Below, one piece after another: positions 1 through 7,698 of a stretch of 15,198 bases of DNA; positions within the stretch are counted from its first letter, which is position 1; each line of letters starts with the position of its first letter. A program made the translations under genes and the position numbers. The notes beneath the pieces were generated by a model that was not told the DNA's origin, made no database searches, and worked only from the letters and a program-made list of their open reading frames with translations. Location: contig CAZUAH010000324.1 in assembly GCA_964617665.1 (NCBI GenBank), positions 1-15,198 of the forward strand. The letters are read 5' to 3'. Source of the DNA: JADHUC01 sp964617665 (lineage in GTDB: Bacteria; Planctomycetota; Planctomycetia; Pirellulales; Pirellulaceae).

Positions 1-50
1 ATAATCAGCAGCTTCACATAAGATCCATTATGTGCAGCTCCACATAACGG
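1..50. repeat. Array of alternating inverted 7-mers, tyrosine-recombinase core-site-like
   Basis: CACATAA lies at 15-21, TTATGTG at 28-34 and CACATAA at 41-47. Each 7-mer is inverted relative to the next and separated from it by exactly 6 nt. The longer direct unit GCAGCTYCACATAA occurs at 8-21 and 34-47 with a 26-nt period. A further partial copy (ATAA) sits at the very window edge. Two inverted binding arms around a 6-nt spacer is the geometry of XerC/D-, integron- and phage-integrase-type core sites. The adjacent hydrolase gene loses coding sense where the array begins. No recombinase gene is visible, so the assignment to an attachment or cassette site is inference; the repeat geometry itself is seen directly. 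Confidence 0.6.
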
Positions 51-273
51 ACCCGTCTTCTGTCTTCAGCGTGATTGTGTGCACGCGTCCGTTGGGCAAC
101 CCGGCGCTTTGCGGGTCGATACGCGCTTCGCGTGACGGGAAGTAAATCAGCTTTCGTTGTAGTAGAGCCAGCATGAGTACCAGCAGAAGATAGATAGCCA
201 GAATCGTCAGAGAGGTGCGTAGCACCCGTCGCTTCCAACCCGGTCGATGTGACGTTGGCGCATGTTTGTCCAA
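28..273 (-). pseudogene. Truncated membrane-anchored alpha/beta hydrolase (N-terminal fragment)
   Basis: An 81-codon fragment. It reads from a TTG at 271-273 preceded by AAGGAG (283-288, 9-nt spacing) to a TAA that falls inside the repeat array at the left edge. After a short basic cytoplasmic segment (residues 1-18) comes one hydrophobic anchor (about 19-39). Next is LLQRKLIYFPSR, the start typical of BEM46/YfhR-like alpha/beta hydrolases, then the ITLKTEDG strand where the family normally continues into the hydrolase core. The core, with its nucleophile elbow and catalytic triad, is absent. The reading frame degenerates at about base 50, exactly where the 7-mer repeats start, which suggests disruption by recombination rather than a natural short protein. 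It follows the esterase gene on the same strand after 72 nt. Family assignment rests only on the N-terminal pattern. No function can be expected from the fragment unless the missing part is joined upstream of this window. Confidence 0.55.
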
Positions 274-345
274 GTCCCCTGTCTCCTTGCATGAAAGACG
301 AACGCAGTCATTATCTCAACTTCGGAAACTGAGGCAAGCTTCGAT

Positions 346-1305
346 TCAGCGTAACGACGATTCGGCCACCTCTCGCGGAGGGCATGATTTGAAGAACTCC
401 CAGATGGCCTCGCTCGCATCGAAATCCTGGCTTGTCTTTCCGATCAGCTGCTCCGGCAGATACGCGGAACGTCCGGGCCATGTGTGACCGCCGTTTTTCA
501 CGACATAGACCTGAACTCTCGCACCGCCGCGGCCTGCCGGATAAGTAGTGACCTCCGTTGTGGTTCCGTCGTCGGGATCGGTGTCGTTTAACTTCTTGAC
601 GCTAGGTTCGCCGGCGATGCCGTTGGTCTTCAGGTACTTGGCAATCGCGTCCTTTGTCGGAACGAGTTCCCCGCGTCTCCGGCCGCCACGGAATCCTACA
701 TAGCCGCCGTCGATTGGTACCAGCGGATCTGAGTCCCCTTGGATTACGAACAGAGACACCGGACGTTTCGGGGCAAAGTTCTTGGCGATTGAAGGGGCCA
801 TACCGCCGACGACCGGAGCGACGGCCGTGATCACATCCGATGCTTCCGCAGCCAACCGGTGCGATATGAACGCTCCATTCGAGATGCCCGTGGCGAAGAC
901 CCGGGAGGTGTCAAGTTGACATTGTTTGCCGATGTCCTCGATCACCATGCGGACGAACTTCACGTCGTCTATGTTGTCTCGTTGCGCACGAACAAACTGA
1001 ACACCACGACCGTCGTTCCAATTGCCGTCGACTGCTTCGGGATAGGCCACCACGAACTTCTCTTTCTCGGCCAGTGCGTTGAACCGGCTATACCGTTCCA
1101 TCTGAATTGGTTTGCCACCACCGCCGTGAAAAGCAAGGACCAGTGGAAACGGACCGTCGGTGCCCTTGGGGATATATACGAGATACTTCCGAGTCAGCCC
1201 ATCGACTTCAATCGTCTTCTCGACGGATCCCCTTATCCACAGTTGCGTGGCGGAGGCCGGCATCGACATCAGGGAAACGAGGAAGATTGGGAGAATGCGA
1301 GTCAT
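346..1305 (-). CDS. Secreted CE1 / PHB-depolymerase-family (LpqC-like) esterase
   Basis: A 319-residue serine esterase of the alpha/beta-hydrolase fold, related to LpqC/poly(3-hydroxybutyrate) depolymerases and feruloyl or acetyl-xylan esterases (CE1). A signal peptide covers residues 1-19, ending MPASA. The oxyanion-hole motif HGGGG is at 60-64 and the nucleophile elbow GISNG at 140-144 (Ser142). The acid is probably Asp193 in GDSDP, and the base His274 in GGHTWPG. Order and spacing fit the family, and the length is typical. The ATG is supported by AAAGGA at 1312-1317, 6 nt upstream. The protein would act in the periplasm or outside the cell on ester-linked acyl or phenolic groups of glycans, or on polyester. 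Substrate is not predictable from sequence. It is divergent from the sialidase-like gene, which shares its upstream region. An inverted repeat at 1321-1335 just upstream of its ribosome-binding site could be regulatory. The family call is firm; substrate is unknown. Confidence 0.85.
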   Translation of the reverse strand: MTRILPIFLVSLMSMPASATQLWIRGSVEKTIEVDGLTRKYLVYIPKGTDGPFPLVLAFHGGGGKPIQMERYSRFNALAEKEKFVVAYPEAVDGNWNDGRGVQFVRAQRDNIDDVKFVRMVIEDIGKQCQLDTSRVFATGISNGAFISHRLAAEASDVITAVAPVVGGMAPSIAKNFAPKRPVSLFVIQGDSDPLVPIDGGYVGFRGGRRRGELVPTKDAIAKYLKTNGIAGEPSVKKLNDTDPDDGTTTEVTTYPAGRGGARVQVYVVKNGGHTWPGRSAYLPEQLIGKTSQDFDASEAIWEFFKSCPPREVAESSLR

Positions 1306-1320
1306 GGCGGTTCCTTTCGA

Positions 1321-1335
1321 CTAAGCAGTGCTTAG
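1321..1335. promoter_or_regulatory. Perfect 6-bp inverted repeat upstream of the esterase
   Basis: CTAAGC (1321-1326), AGT spacer, GCTTAG (1330-1335). It sits 3 nt beyond the AAAGGA ribosome-binding site of the esterase, so in the esterase mRNA leader or promoter. It could be an operator half-site pair or a small leader hairpin. A 15-bp palindrome can also arise by chance in 15 kb. Confidence 0.3.
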
Positions 1336-1524
1336 AGACGATTGCGCGGTTGCTCATGCAGAATCCGGGAGATGACCGACCTTCCACCAGCATTGAAGCG
1401 TGGGATCAGTATTCAACTCCGCTCAGGTCAATCCATTAAACCCCCACAAAGCCCCCAAGGTTTCGCGGCTCACTGCTACTCGGCGTTAAACGAATCTGCG
1501 GTCCCTCAACCGTGGCGATACACA

Positions 1525-1554
1525 TTGGACATTGTCAAGACACCATACCATAAT
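1525..1554 (+). promoter_or_regulatory. Possible sigma70-type promoter for the sialidase-like gene
   Basis: TTGGAC at 1525-1530 and CATAAT at 1549-1554 are separated by 18 nt, about 60 nt upstream of the ATG at 1618. The match to the -35/-10 consensus is fair. Planctomycete promoters often diverge from this consensus, so this is a candidate only. Confidence 0.3.
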
Positions 1555-1617
1555 CAGCAACACGCTACGTCAACGTCACTCGGCTGACTCCTGGGCCGAA
1601 GCGTAAGGAAAAGCACG

Positions 1618-2829
1618 ATGAAGAAGACACGTTTCTCACGGCGCGATTGGCTGAAGTCGTCGGCTGCAATCGGCGTGTCGGCGGTTGGAGCCATTCCCTT
1701 TTCCGCCTTTGCCGCTGTCCCGAGCAAATCGGTTGGTGGTCCGCGACCGCTGTTGAAGCCGGTGCACGAGGCGATTGTGTGTGCCTGGTCGGCCGCGCAC
1801 CCTCGCCACGACCACCAGTTGATTTTCCCTCTGGACGAAAACCGCCTGATGCTGGTGTGGTGCGAGTACTATGCGAATCGGCCGTCGCTGCTGGAGCGCG
1901 AGCCGATCACAAAGAAGAACCAAGCGTCCGATAGCATGCCGTGTCGCATCTCGGCGAAGATCTCGCAAGATCGCGGGCGCAATTGGTCCGAGTCGATGAC
2001 GCTGCAGGAGAATCGCTGGAAACACAACGTCAAGCATCCCAATCTGGTCCGCCTATCCGAGCAAGAGGTTTTGTTCACCTTCGTGGGCTGGGATTCGGAA
2101 TCACAACGCAATGTGTATCTCCGCCGTTCACTCAATAACTGCGAGACGTGGAGTGCACCCGTGCAGATCTCCGAACCCGGCTGGTACTGTAATAACGCCG
2201 ATCACGCGTTGCGGCTCAGTTCCGGGCGAGTTCTGGTGCCGGCCCACGGACCCTATTCGGAAAAGTATGTTGGCGGGGCACCGTATCGCGGCGGCAATCT
2301 GCATTCGTTCGTCTTCTATTCCGATGATGGATTCAAAACCTGGAAACGCAGCGCCGACAGCATGACAGCGCCGGGTCGCGGGGCTCACGAACCGGCGATC
2401 GTGGAACTGAAGGACGGTCGCCTGATGTGCTTTCTGCGCAACACGAATCAGTGTCTCTACCGCAGCTATTCCGACGATGGCGGCGTTCACTGGACCGAAC
2501 CGGCGCCGACGGAGCTTGCCGCCCCCGAATCGCCGTCGCTCGTGAAGCGAATTCCCACCACTGGCTATCTACTGCTGCTGTGGAATAACGTGGCGTCGAA
2601 ATCCAATTGGCCGCGTACGCCATTGACCGCTGCTATCTCCCGCGATGAGGGAGAGACGTGGAATCACTTCAAGGACATCGACAATCGGCCGGATCACGAC
2701 GCAGCCTATCCGTCGGTCACGTTCGTAGGTGACGAAGCCCTGGTTGCGTACTACACTCGGTCGACCAACTGGGCACGTGACTCGGAGATCATGTTGAAGA
2801 TCTTCGACGTCAAGCAGTTCTATGGCTGA
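1618..2829 (+). CDS. Tat-exported BNR/Asp-box sialidase-like glycosidase
   Basis: A 403-residue protein with a twin-arginine signal (SRRDWLK at 7-13, hydrophobic stretch to about 31, cleavage likely after AFA). The mature part is a predicted six-bladed beta-propeller of the BNR/sialidase superfamily. Five Asp-box-like repeats (S-x-D-x-G-x-x-W) are visible, with Trp at 123, 178, 242, 292 and 348; the second is degenerate (SLNNCETW). The segment HEPAIVELKDGRL (257-269) followed by Arg274 matches the sialidase strand carrying the conserved EP and a carboxylate-binding arginine. Tyr378/Tyr379 near the C-terminus are candidates for the catalytic tyrosine. The start is supported by AAGGA (1605-1609), 8 nt before the ATG. 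The likely role is exo-hydrolysis of a terminal acidic sugar outside the cytoplasm. Many planctomycete members of this group have no proven sialidase activity, so other glycan specificities are possible. It converges on the ThuA gene with 37 nt between stops. Confidence 0.85.
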   Translation: MKKTRFSRRDWLKSSAAIGVSAVGAIPFSAFAAVPSKSVGGPRPLLKPVHEAIVCAWSAAHPRHDHQLIFPLDENRLMLVWCEYYANRPSLLEREPITKKNQASDSMPCRISAKISQDRGRNWSESMTLQENRWKHNVKHPNLVRLSEQEVLFTFVGWDSESQRNVYLRRSLNNCETWSAPVQISEPGWYCNNADHALRLSSGRVLVPAHGPYSEKYVGGAPYRGGNLHSFVFYSDDGFKTWKRSADSMTAPGRGAHEPAIVELKDGRLMCFLRNTNQCLYRSYSDDGGVHWTEPAPTELAAPESPSLVKRIPTTGYLLLLWNNVASKSNWPRTPLTAAISRDEGETWNHFKDIDNRPDHDAAYPSVTFVGDEALVAYYTRSTNWARDSEIMLKIFDVKQFYG

Positions 2830-2866
2830 CACGGCGGGTTTCTCGCCAGCACCATCTCCGCAACGG

Positions 2867-3622
2867 TCAATCCGCGACGGTGCCAGTGGCAGCCCATTCG
2901 ACGCCGCGAGCGATCAGTTTCCGGCACGACGGATCCATAATGGCCTTGCGGTCGTGGCCCAGGGCATTGTGTACGCTGCGGCCTTTGCCATAGGTGCGCG
3001 TGAATACCATCGGTTCCGTCTGGTCGCTCCAATCGGAATCGGCCGTGACAAGTACTTCGATGGGTTCATCGCCCTGGAGTTTGGCGTACAACTCGTCGAA
3101 CATCTTGAAATCCTTCATGCCTTTGGTGATCGGATGTTCCGCGTTTGCGATCTTGCACGGGAACACGCTTCGCGGACCGTGGCCGGACGTGCCCATCACC
3201 CAGTGACGACCGCACAGCTTCCCGAATTCCTCCCACTCGCCGTACGAGGCGCTGGCCAAGTGCTGGACGTAGAAACCTTTACCACCCTCAACGAAGGAAA
3301 TCAGATTCTCTTTGCCCGCGTCGGACAACATCGGCAAGCTCTTGGTGAACGGGGTAAACACAATCACGTCGTAAGCCTTGAGCGCTTCGGCAGAATCGAG
3401 GATCGCCGGGTCCTCGCACACACGGACATCGAATCGGCCGGTGGCAACGAGCACTTCGCGAGTGGCTTCCGAGTTTTCCCGCCAGTCGTGGAAAGGTGCC
3501 ACGTCATCACCAGCGATCAACAGCGCGTTGATCTTCGCCGGAGCTTCGGCCGACTGTACCGCAGCAGCAAAGAGAACAACCAACACACCGGCCACACTCG
3601 AACTGATCAGACACTTGCGCAT
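2867..3622 (-). CDS. Secreted ThuA-domain protein
   Basis: 251 residues. Residues 1-25 form a signal peptide ending QSAEA. The rest is one ThuA domain (class I glutamine-amidotransferase-like fold, named after the trehalose-utilisation protein). It starts INALLIAGDD (31-40) and has the core strand YDVIVFTPF (84-92). It continues with EHPITKG (162-168), DELY (176-179), YGKGR (211-215) and NALGHD (219-224), and ends at GVEWAA. These landmarks match ThuA proteins, which are abundant and usually secreted in Planctomycetota, often near DUF1080 or glycosidase genes. Biochemical function is poorly known; a role in disaccharide oxidation or binding has been suggested for ThuA. The ATG is chosen for AGGAG (3630-3634) at 7-nt spacing. 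It is convergent with the sialidase-like gene and divergent from the SNF2 gene. The long open frame on the opposite strand is an antisense shadow. Confidence 0.85.
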   Translation of the reverse strand: MRKCLISSSVAGVLVVLFAAAVQSAEAPAKINALLIAGDDVAPFHDWRENSEATREVLVATGRFDVRVCEDPAILDSAEALKAYDVIVFTPFTKSLPMLSDAGKENLISFVEGGKGFYVQHLASASYGEWEEFGKLCGRHWVMGTSGHGPRSVFPCKIANAEHPITKGMKDFKMFDELYAKLQGDEPIEVLVTADSDWSDQTEPMVFTRTYGKGRSVHNALGHDRKAIMDPSCRKLIARGVEWAATGTVAD

Positions 3623-3834
3623 TGTGGGTCTCCTAGTTTGAAAGGGAACATCGAGAGGTCACACGATAGCTGAACCAAACGGACGAAGCAACCAGTGATG
3701 CTCTCTTGCCAAGCCACCGTCGTGCACCGATTGTTCCTTGGCTTTGTTGCAGACGCGTGACCTTGACGACAAACAGCGAAACCGCCAAGCTGCGAACTTC
3801 GTGGCAAACGTTGCGGGGCGAACGGCGGTACTTA

Positions 3835-6552
3835 ATGAATATAGATCTGGCAGTCACTCCATTCGGGCGCATCACCACCGTCGACGTGGCAGACGACCAA
3901 GGTGACGTTTCCGATCGAGTTCCGGATGCGACCGCGGATAGGCGATTGAAGAAGGTGGCCGCGGCATTCGCGACTGCTCCGGAGGAGGGACTGTTTGTGT
4001 TGGCAACCGAGCGGCCCGAACCGTCGCCAAGCCCTGCCTTCGCCTACTGGGGGGATTTTGCCGGCCGCTACTTGACTGAACTCTGCCATACCCCGGAAAT
4101 CACTGGCGGAGAGTCGGAGCCAATCCCTCCACCCGCGCCGGCCGAATTGGCCGAGATGCGTTTGAATGCTCCGCCAATGCGCGGGGCTGAGTATCTAACG
4201 GAAGACACTCTGGCGAATGTCTGGAGCGACTTCGACGTCTGGGTACGCAACGAGATCGTTCGTAGCAAGGACGGTCTGTCCGGGTTTCTGAAACGACGTG
4301 CGCCACTCTGGCATCAAGTGGGACGGGTTTGTTTTCACTTGGCCGAGAATCGGCACGATCCCGACTACCCGTTTGCCTTTTTGGCCACGTATGCACCGAG
4401 TCTGTCGGCCGGCGCGCGAGTGCAGTATCAACCGCTGAGCCAGGCGTTGCGCGAATACGCAGGCGCCAAAGACAAGAAGACGTTGGTCAAGCTGCTGTCG
4501 CCCGTCCAGCTTGCGTCGGAGAGAAGTCCTCTCGCACGGGAATTGGTCGAATCGGGCGACATCTACCAGCCGTTGGCGTGGATGCCTCGCGAAGCCTACC
4601 GATTCTTGAAGGACATACCGGTATTTGAAGAAAGCGGGGTCCTGGTGCGGATGCCCGATTGGTGGAAGAAGCGGCCTCGACCCCGCGTCGGCGCTACCGT
4701 CGGTGAGAAGAAGCAGAAGAAGTTCGACGCCCAGGGGATGCTCGACTTTCGCGTGCAATTGGCCCTCGGCGACCAGGAACTCAGCGAAGCCGAATGGCGC
4801 GAATTGATGGCAGCCGAGGACGGCCTTGTGCTGCTGCGGGGCCAGTGGGTCGAAGTGGACCGTGAAAAGCTGGGCGAAGTGCTCACGCACTGGAAAAAAG
4901 TCGAAGAGCAAGCCCAACACGGGCTCGCTTTCGTCGAGGGTATGCGTCTGTTGGCCGGTGCACCCATGGATCTGGCCACGGATGATTCTGACGGCGAGAC
5001 CCAGCGCGAATGGTCCTTCGTCCACGCGGGCAAATGGCTGGGCCAAGTGCTTGCCGATTTGCGAAGCCCGGAGGGTCTGCAGCAAGTCAAACCTGCCAGC
5101 GGTCTGAAAGCAACGTTGCGCACCTACCAACAGACGGGGCTAGGTTGGCTGCAGTTCTTGTCGAATCTGGGACTGGGCTCATGCCTGGCGGACGACATGG
5201 GGCTGGGAAAAACGATCCAGGTCTTGGCGCTGTTGACGGCGTTGCAGAAGAAGCGGGGCGTCAGGCCGTCGCTCTTGGTCCTGCCTGCATCCCTCTTGGG
5301 CAACTGGAAGTCGGAGATGTGCCGGTTTACCCCGAAGCTTCGCGCCAAGTTCGTTCATCCGTCGGAGACGCCCAAAGACGAGCTTGCCCGAATGGCCGAC
5401 CATCCCGGGGACGCATTGAAGGACACGGACATCGTCTTGACAACATACGCCATGCTGTTGCGTCAGCCGTGGCTGCAGAAAGTCACGTGGCAGCTGGTCG
5501 TGTTGGACGAGGCACAAGCCATCAAGAATCCGGCCGCCCGGCAGACCAGAGCAGTCAAACGGCTTCAGGCCTCCGCCAGGATTGCCTTGACAGGCACGCC
5601 GGTGGAAAACCGGCTGTCGGATCTTTGGTCGCTGTTCGACTTCCTTTGCCCGGGCCTGCTTGGCACGCAGAAGAAGTTCAAGGAGTTCATTAAGAGACTC
5701 GATACTCGCGAGCGCAATCGCTACGCACCGCTTCGCCGCCTAGTCCAACCGTACATTCTCCGGCGAATGAAGACGGACAAACGCATCATCGCCGATCTTC
5801 CGGACAAGACGGAGATCCGAGCATTCTGTGGACTGGGCAAACGGCAGGCGGCACTGTACGCCAAGTTGGTCAAGGAGTTGGCCGATGCACTCGACGACGC
5901 GGATGGCATCAAACGGCGTGGTCTGGTCTTGGCCTATCTGATGCGTTTCAAACAACTGTGTAACCACCCGAGCCAGCTTCTGGGCGACGGACGTTACCGG
6001 GCGGATGACAGCGGCAAGTTTTCGCGTTTGAGAGAGATTTGCGAAGAAATCGCATCGCGGCAGGAAAAGGCACTCGTCTTTACCCAGTTTCGGGAAATGA
6101 CGGAACCGCTGGCTGGCTTCCTGTCGGAGGTATTCGGACGAGCCGGCTTGGTGCTGCACGGAGGCACGGCGGTCAAGAAGCGAAAGAAACTAATTGACCA
6201 ATTCCAGCGCGCCGGCGGGCCGCCGTTTTTCGTCTTGTCGCTCAAGGCAGGAGGTATGGGCCTGAATCTGACGGCCGCCACCCACGTAATTCACTTTGAT
6301 CGTTGGTGGAATCCTGCCGTCGAGAACCAGGCGACCGACCGGGCCTTTCGCATCGGCCAGCAGCACAACGTGCTGGTTCACAAGTTCGTCTGCCGCGGTA
6401 CCATCGAAGAGAAGATCGACGAGTTGATCGAAGATAAAAAGCAACTTGCCTCGGACCTGCTGGAAGGTGGGGCGGAGAGGATGCTCACCGAGATGACCGA
6501 CGCAGAACTGATTCGGCTCGTGTCCCTGGACGTGGAGAAGGCACGCGTGTAA
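3835..6552 (+). CDS. SNF2-family ATPase/helicase-like protein
   Basis: A 905-residue SNF2-family double-stranded-DNA translocase. Residues 1 to about 415 form an N-terminal region with the layout of bacterial SNF2-associated domains (WGD strand at about 72-74). The DEXH ATPase lobe has Walker A DDMGLGKT (453-460), motif II DEAQ (558-561) and motif III LTGTP (585-589). The C-terminal helicase lobe has LVFTQF (about 747-752), motif V SLKAGGMGLNLT (802-813) and motif VI QATDRAFRIGQ (832-842). All catalytic motifs are intact. The open frame extends upstream to a TTG at 3706, but ATG 3835 is the first ATG and begins MNIDLAVTPFG. The ribosome-binding site there is poor, so the start is somewhat uncertain. 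The gene lies 29 nt before a SWIM zinc-finger gene and almost certainly forms an operon with it. Expected role is ATP-driven remodelling or stripping of DNA-bound protein, as for RapA/HepA or defence-linked SNF2 proteins. No nuclease or methylase partner is in the window. Confidence 0.9.
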   Translation: MNIDLAVTPFGRITTVDVADDQGDVSDRVPDATADRRLKKVAAAFATAPEEGLFVLATERPEPSPSPAFAYWGDFAGRYLTELCHTPEITGGESEPIPPPAPAELAEMRLNAPPMRGAEYLTEDTLANVWSDFDVWVRNEIVRSKDGLSGFLKRRAPLWHQVGRVCFHLAENRHDPDYPFAFLATYAPSLSAGARVQYQPLSQALREYAGAKDKKTLVKLLSPVQLASERSPLARELVESGDIYQPLAWMPREAYRFLKDIPVFEESGVLVRMPDWWKKRPRPRVGATVGEKKQKKFDAQGMLDFRVQLALGDQELSEAEWRELMAAEDGLVLLRGQWVEVDREKLGEVLTHWKKVEEQAQHGLAFVEGMRLLAGAPMDLATDDSDGETQREWSFVHAGKWLGQVLADLRSPEGLQQVKPASGLKATLRTYQQTGLGWLQFLSNLGLGSCLADDMGLGKTIQVLALLTALQKKRGVRPSLLVLPASLLGNWKSEMCRFTPKLRAKFVHPSETPKDELARMADHPGDALKDTDIVLTTYAMLLRQPWLQKVTWQLVVLDEAQAIKNPAARQTRAVKRLQASARIALTGTPVENRLSDLWSLFDFLCPGLLGTQKKFKEFIKRLDTRERNRYAPLRRLVQPYILRRMKTDKRIIADLPDKTEIRAFCGLGKRQAALYAKLVKELADALDDADGIKRRGLVLAYLMRFKQLCNHPSQLLGDGRYRADDSGKFSRLREICEEIASRQEKALVFTQFREMTEPLAGFLSEVFGRAGLVLHGGTAVKKRKKLIDQFQRAGGPPFFVLSLKAGGMGLNLTAATHVIHFDRWWNPAVENQATDRAFRIGQQHNVLVHKFVCRGTIEEKIDELIEDKKQLASDLLEGGAERMLTEMTDAELIRLVSLDVEKARV

Positions 6553-6565
6553 GTTCGGCCGAGAG

Positions 6566-6573
6566 AAGGAGGT
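6566..6573 (+). promoter_or_regulatory. Near-perfect Shine-Dalgarno of the SWIM gene
   Basis: AAGGAGGT ends 8 nt before the ATG at 6582. It is much stronger than anything before the upstream SNF2 gene, which suggests the small basic SWIM protein is made in excess over the ATPase from the same transcript. Confidence 0.7.
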
Positions 6574-6581
6574 AAGCCACT

Positions 6582-7598
6582 ATGGCATACTATGGATGGA
6601 GACCCTATGTCTCTGTAGCGGAACGGCGCCGGCGGGCCGTGAGGAAGATGGCTGCGCTTCGCAAGAAAGGCATCGACATCCAGCCGGTCGAGATCGGTGG
6701 TCGCAAGATCGCCAAGACGTTCTGGGGCGAAGCGTGGTGCGAGCACTTGGAATCGTTTAGCGACTACGAAAATCGCCTGCCGCGCGGCCGCACCTACGTG
6801 CGAAACGGCTCCGTCTGTCACCTGGCTATGGCCAAGGGGAAAATCGAAGCAAAAGTTGCCGGATCGGAGATTTACATCCTGCGCATTCAGGTCAAGACGC
6901 TGCCACGCAAGAAATGGAGCGCTATGAAGAAGCGGTGTGCCGGACAGATCGGCTCGCTGCTGGAGCTCCTGCAAGGCAAACTGTCCGATCACGTCATGGA
7001 AGTGGTGACCGATCGCAAGGAAGGCCTGTTCCCGCTTCCTGGCGAGATTTCTTTCGACTGCGATTGTCCCGACTGGGCGATCATGTGTAAGCACGTTGCG
7101 GCGGTGCTCTACGGAGTGGGCGCGCGACTCGACGAGCAACCCGAACTGCTGTTCAAGTTGCGAGGCGTGAACCACGAAGAACTGATCGAGGCCGACGCCG
7201 AAGCGGCCGTTTCGGCCGCCACGACGCAAGGCAAATCTAGACGGCTCGCCGACGACGACCTGTCAGACGTTTTCGGCATCGACATTGATTCCGGCAGCGG
7301 CGACGTCCCGTCCCGCAAGCCGTCAAAGAAGAAGGCGAAAAGCCGTTCCCGAAGAACGGTAAAGAGAAGAGCCAGTGCTGCGAAACCAACGGCGAAGAAG
7401 AAACCTGCCAAGAAGGCGACGAAAAGTGCTAGCAAGAAGACCGTGAAGAAGAAAGTGGCGCGGAAAACGGCCAAGAAGAAGGTAGCCGGCAAAAAGCGTG
7501 AGGCGAAGAAGACAACCAAGCGGACGCCAAAGAAGAAAGCAACAAAGAAGACCGCGAAAAAGGCAACGCCAAGAAAGCCGCGGAAAAAACGTACGTGA
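6582..7598 (+). CDS. SWIM zinc-finger protein with histone-H1-like Lys/Ala tail
   Basis: A 338-residue protein in three parts. Residues 1 to about 150 are a basic N-terminal region starting MAYYGWRPYVSVAER, with a conserved-looking AKTFWGEAWCEHLE segment (44-57). At 160-171 is a SWIM zinc finger: Cys160-x-Cys162, Cys169-x-His171 (CxC-x6-CxH) in the context FDCDCPDWAIMCKHVAAVLY. A short acidic linker (about 200-240) precedes residues 245-338, a low-complexity Lys/Ala/Arg/Thr tail of AKK/KKA-type repeats like histone H1 C-termini, chlamydial Hc1 or AlgP. SWIM domains bind DNA or protein and in many bacteria sit inside or beside SNF2 ATPases. Here the neighbour 29 nt upstream is one. The tail should bind DNA non-specifically. 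The likely role is a DNA-binding partner or targeting subunit of the SNF2 protein. Exact biological task is unknown. Confidence 0.85.
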   Translation: MAYYGWRPYVSVAERRRRAVRKMAALRKKGIDIQPVEIGGRKIAKTFWGEAWCEHLESFSDYENRLPRGRTYVRNGSVCHLAMAKGKIEAKVAGSEIYILRIQVKTLPRKKWSAMKKRCAGQIGSLLELLQGKLSDHVMEVVTDRKEGLFPLPGEISFDCDCPDWAIMCKHVAAVLYGVGARLDEQPELLFKLRGVNHEELIEADAEAAVSAATTQGKSRRLADDDLSDVFGIDIDSGSGDVPSRKPSKKKAKSRSRRTVKRRASAAKPTAKKKPAKKATKSASKKTVKKKVARKTAKKKVAGKKREAKKTTKRTPKKKATKKTAKKATPRKPRKKRT

Positions 7599-7698
7599 CG
7601 GAGTACCATCTTGGCAGGTTTCGTCTCTCATGCACGACACCCGCGCGCAAGTTCCCCGACATGGCCAGAGAGATTGGCTGGTATCTCGCTGGAAACGG

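Larger units (their letters stand above)
1306..1617. other. Divergent intergenic region, esterase / sialidase-like gene
   Basis: This 312-bp stretch without a convincing gene must hold the promoters of both divergent genes. Visible items are the inverted repeat at 1321-1335 and a plausible sigma70-type promoter at 1525-1554. Short open frames crossing it are continuations of non-coding frames from the flanking genes and have no recognisable protein features. Confidence 0.5.

Noticed and set aside
2833..2847. Small hairpin GGCGGG/CTCGCC between the convergent sialidase-like and ThuA genes as a terminator
   Set aside because: The stem is short with a wobble pair and no U-tract follows on either strand.
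2822..3673. Long plus-strand open frame of 283 codons opposite the ThuA gene
   Set aside because: No recognisable domain or ribosome-binding site. The opposite strand carries a complete ThuA protein with signal peptide, so this is an antisense shadow.
4195..5130. Minus-strand open frame of 311 codons inside the SNF2 gene
   Set aside because: Fully antisense to the conserved SNF2 protein, composition typical of shadow frames, no motif.
6378..7229. Minus-strand open frame spanning the SNF2/SWIM junction
   Set aside because: Antisense to two well-supported genes and lacks any protein signature.
7320..7598. Repeated AAG-rich DNA as a possible CRISPR or satellite repeat
   Set aside because: It is in-frame coding for the Lys/Ala tail of the SWIM protein; the repeats are irregular and codon-driven.
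7599..7698. Possible terminator between the convergent SWIM and MDR genes
   Set aside because: No stable stem followed by a T-run could be found.
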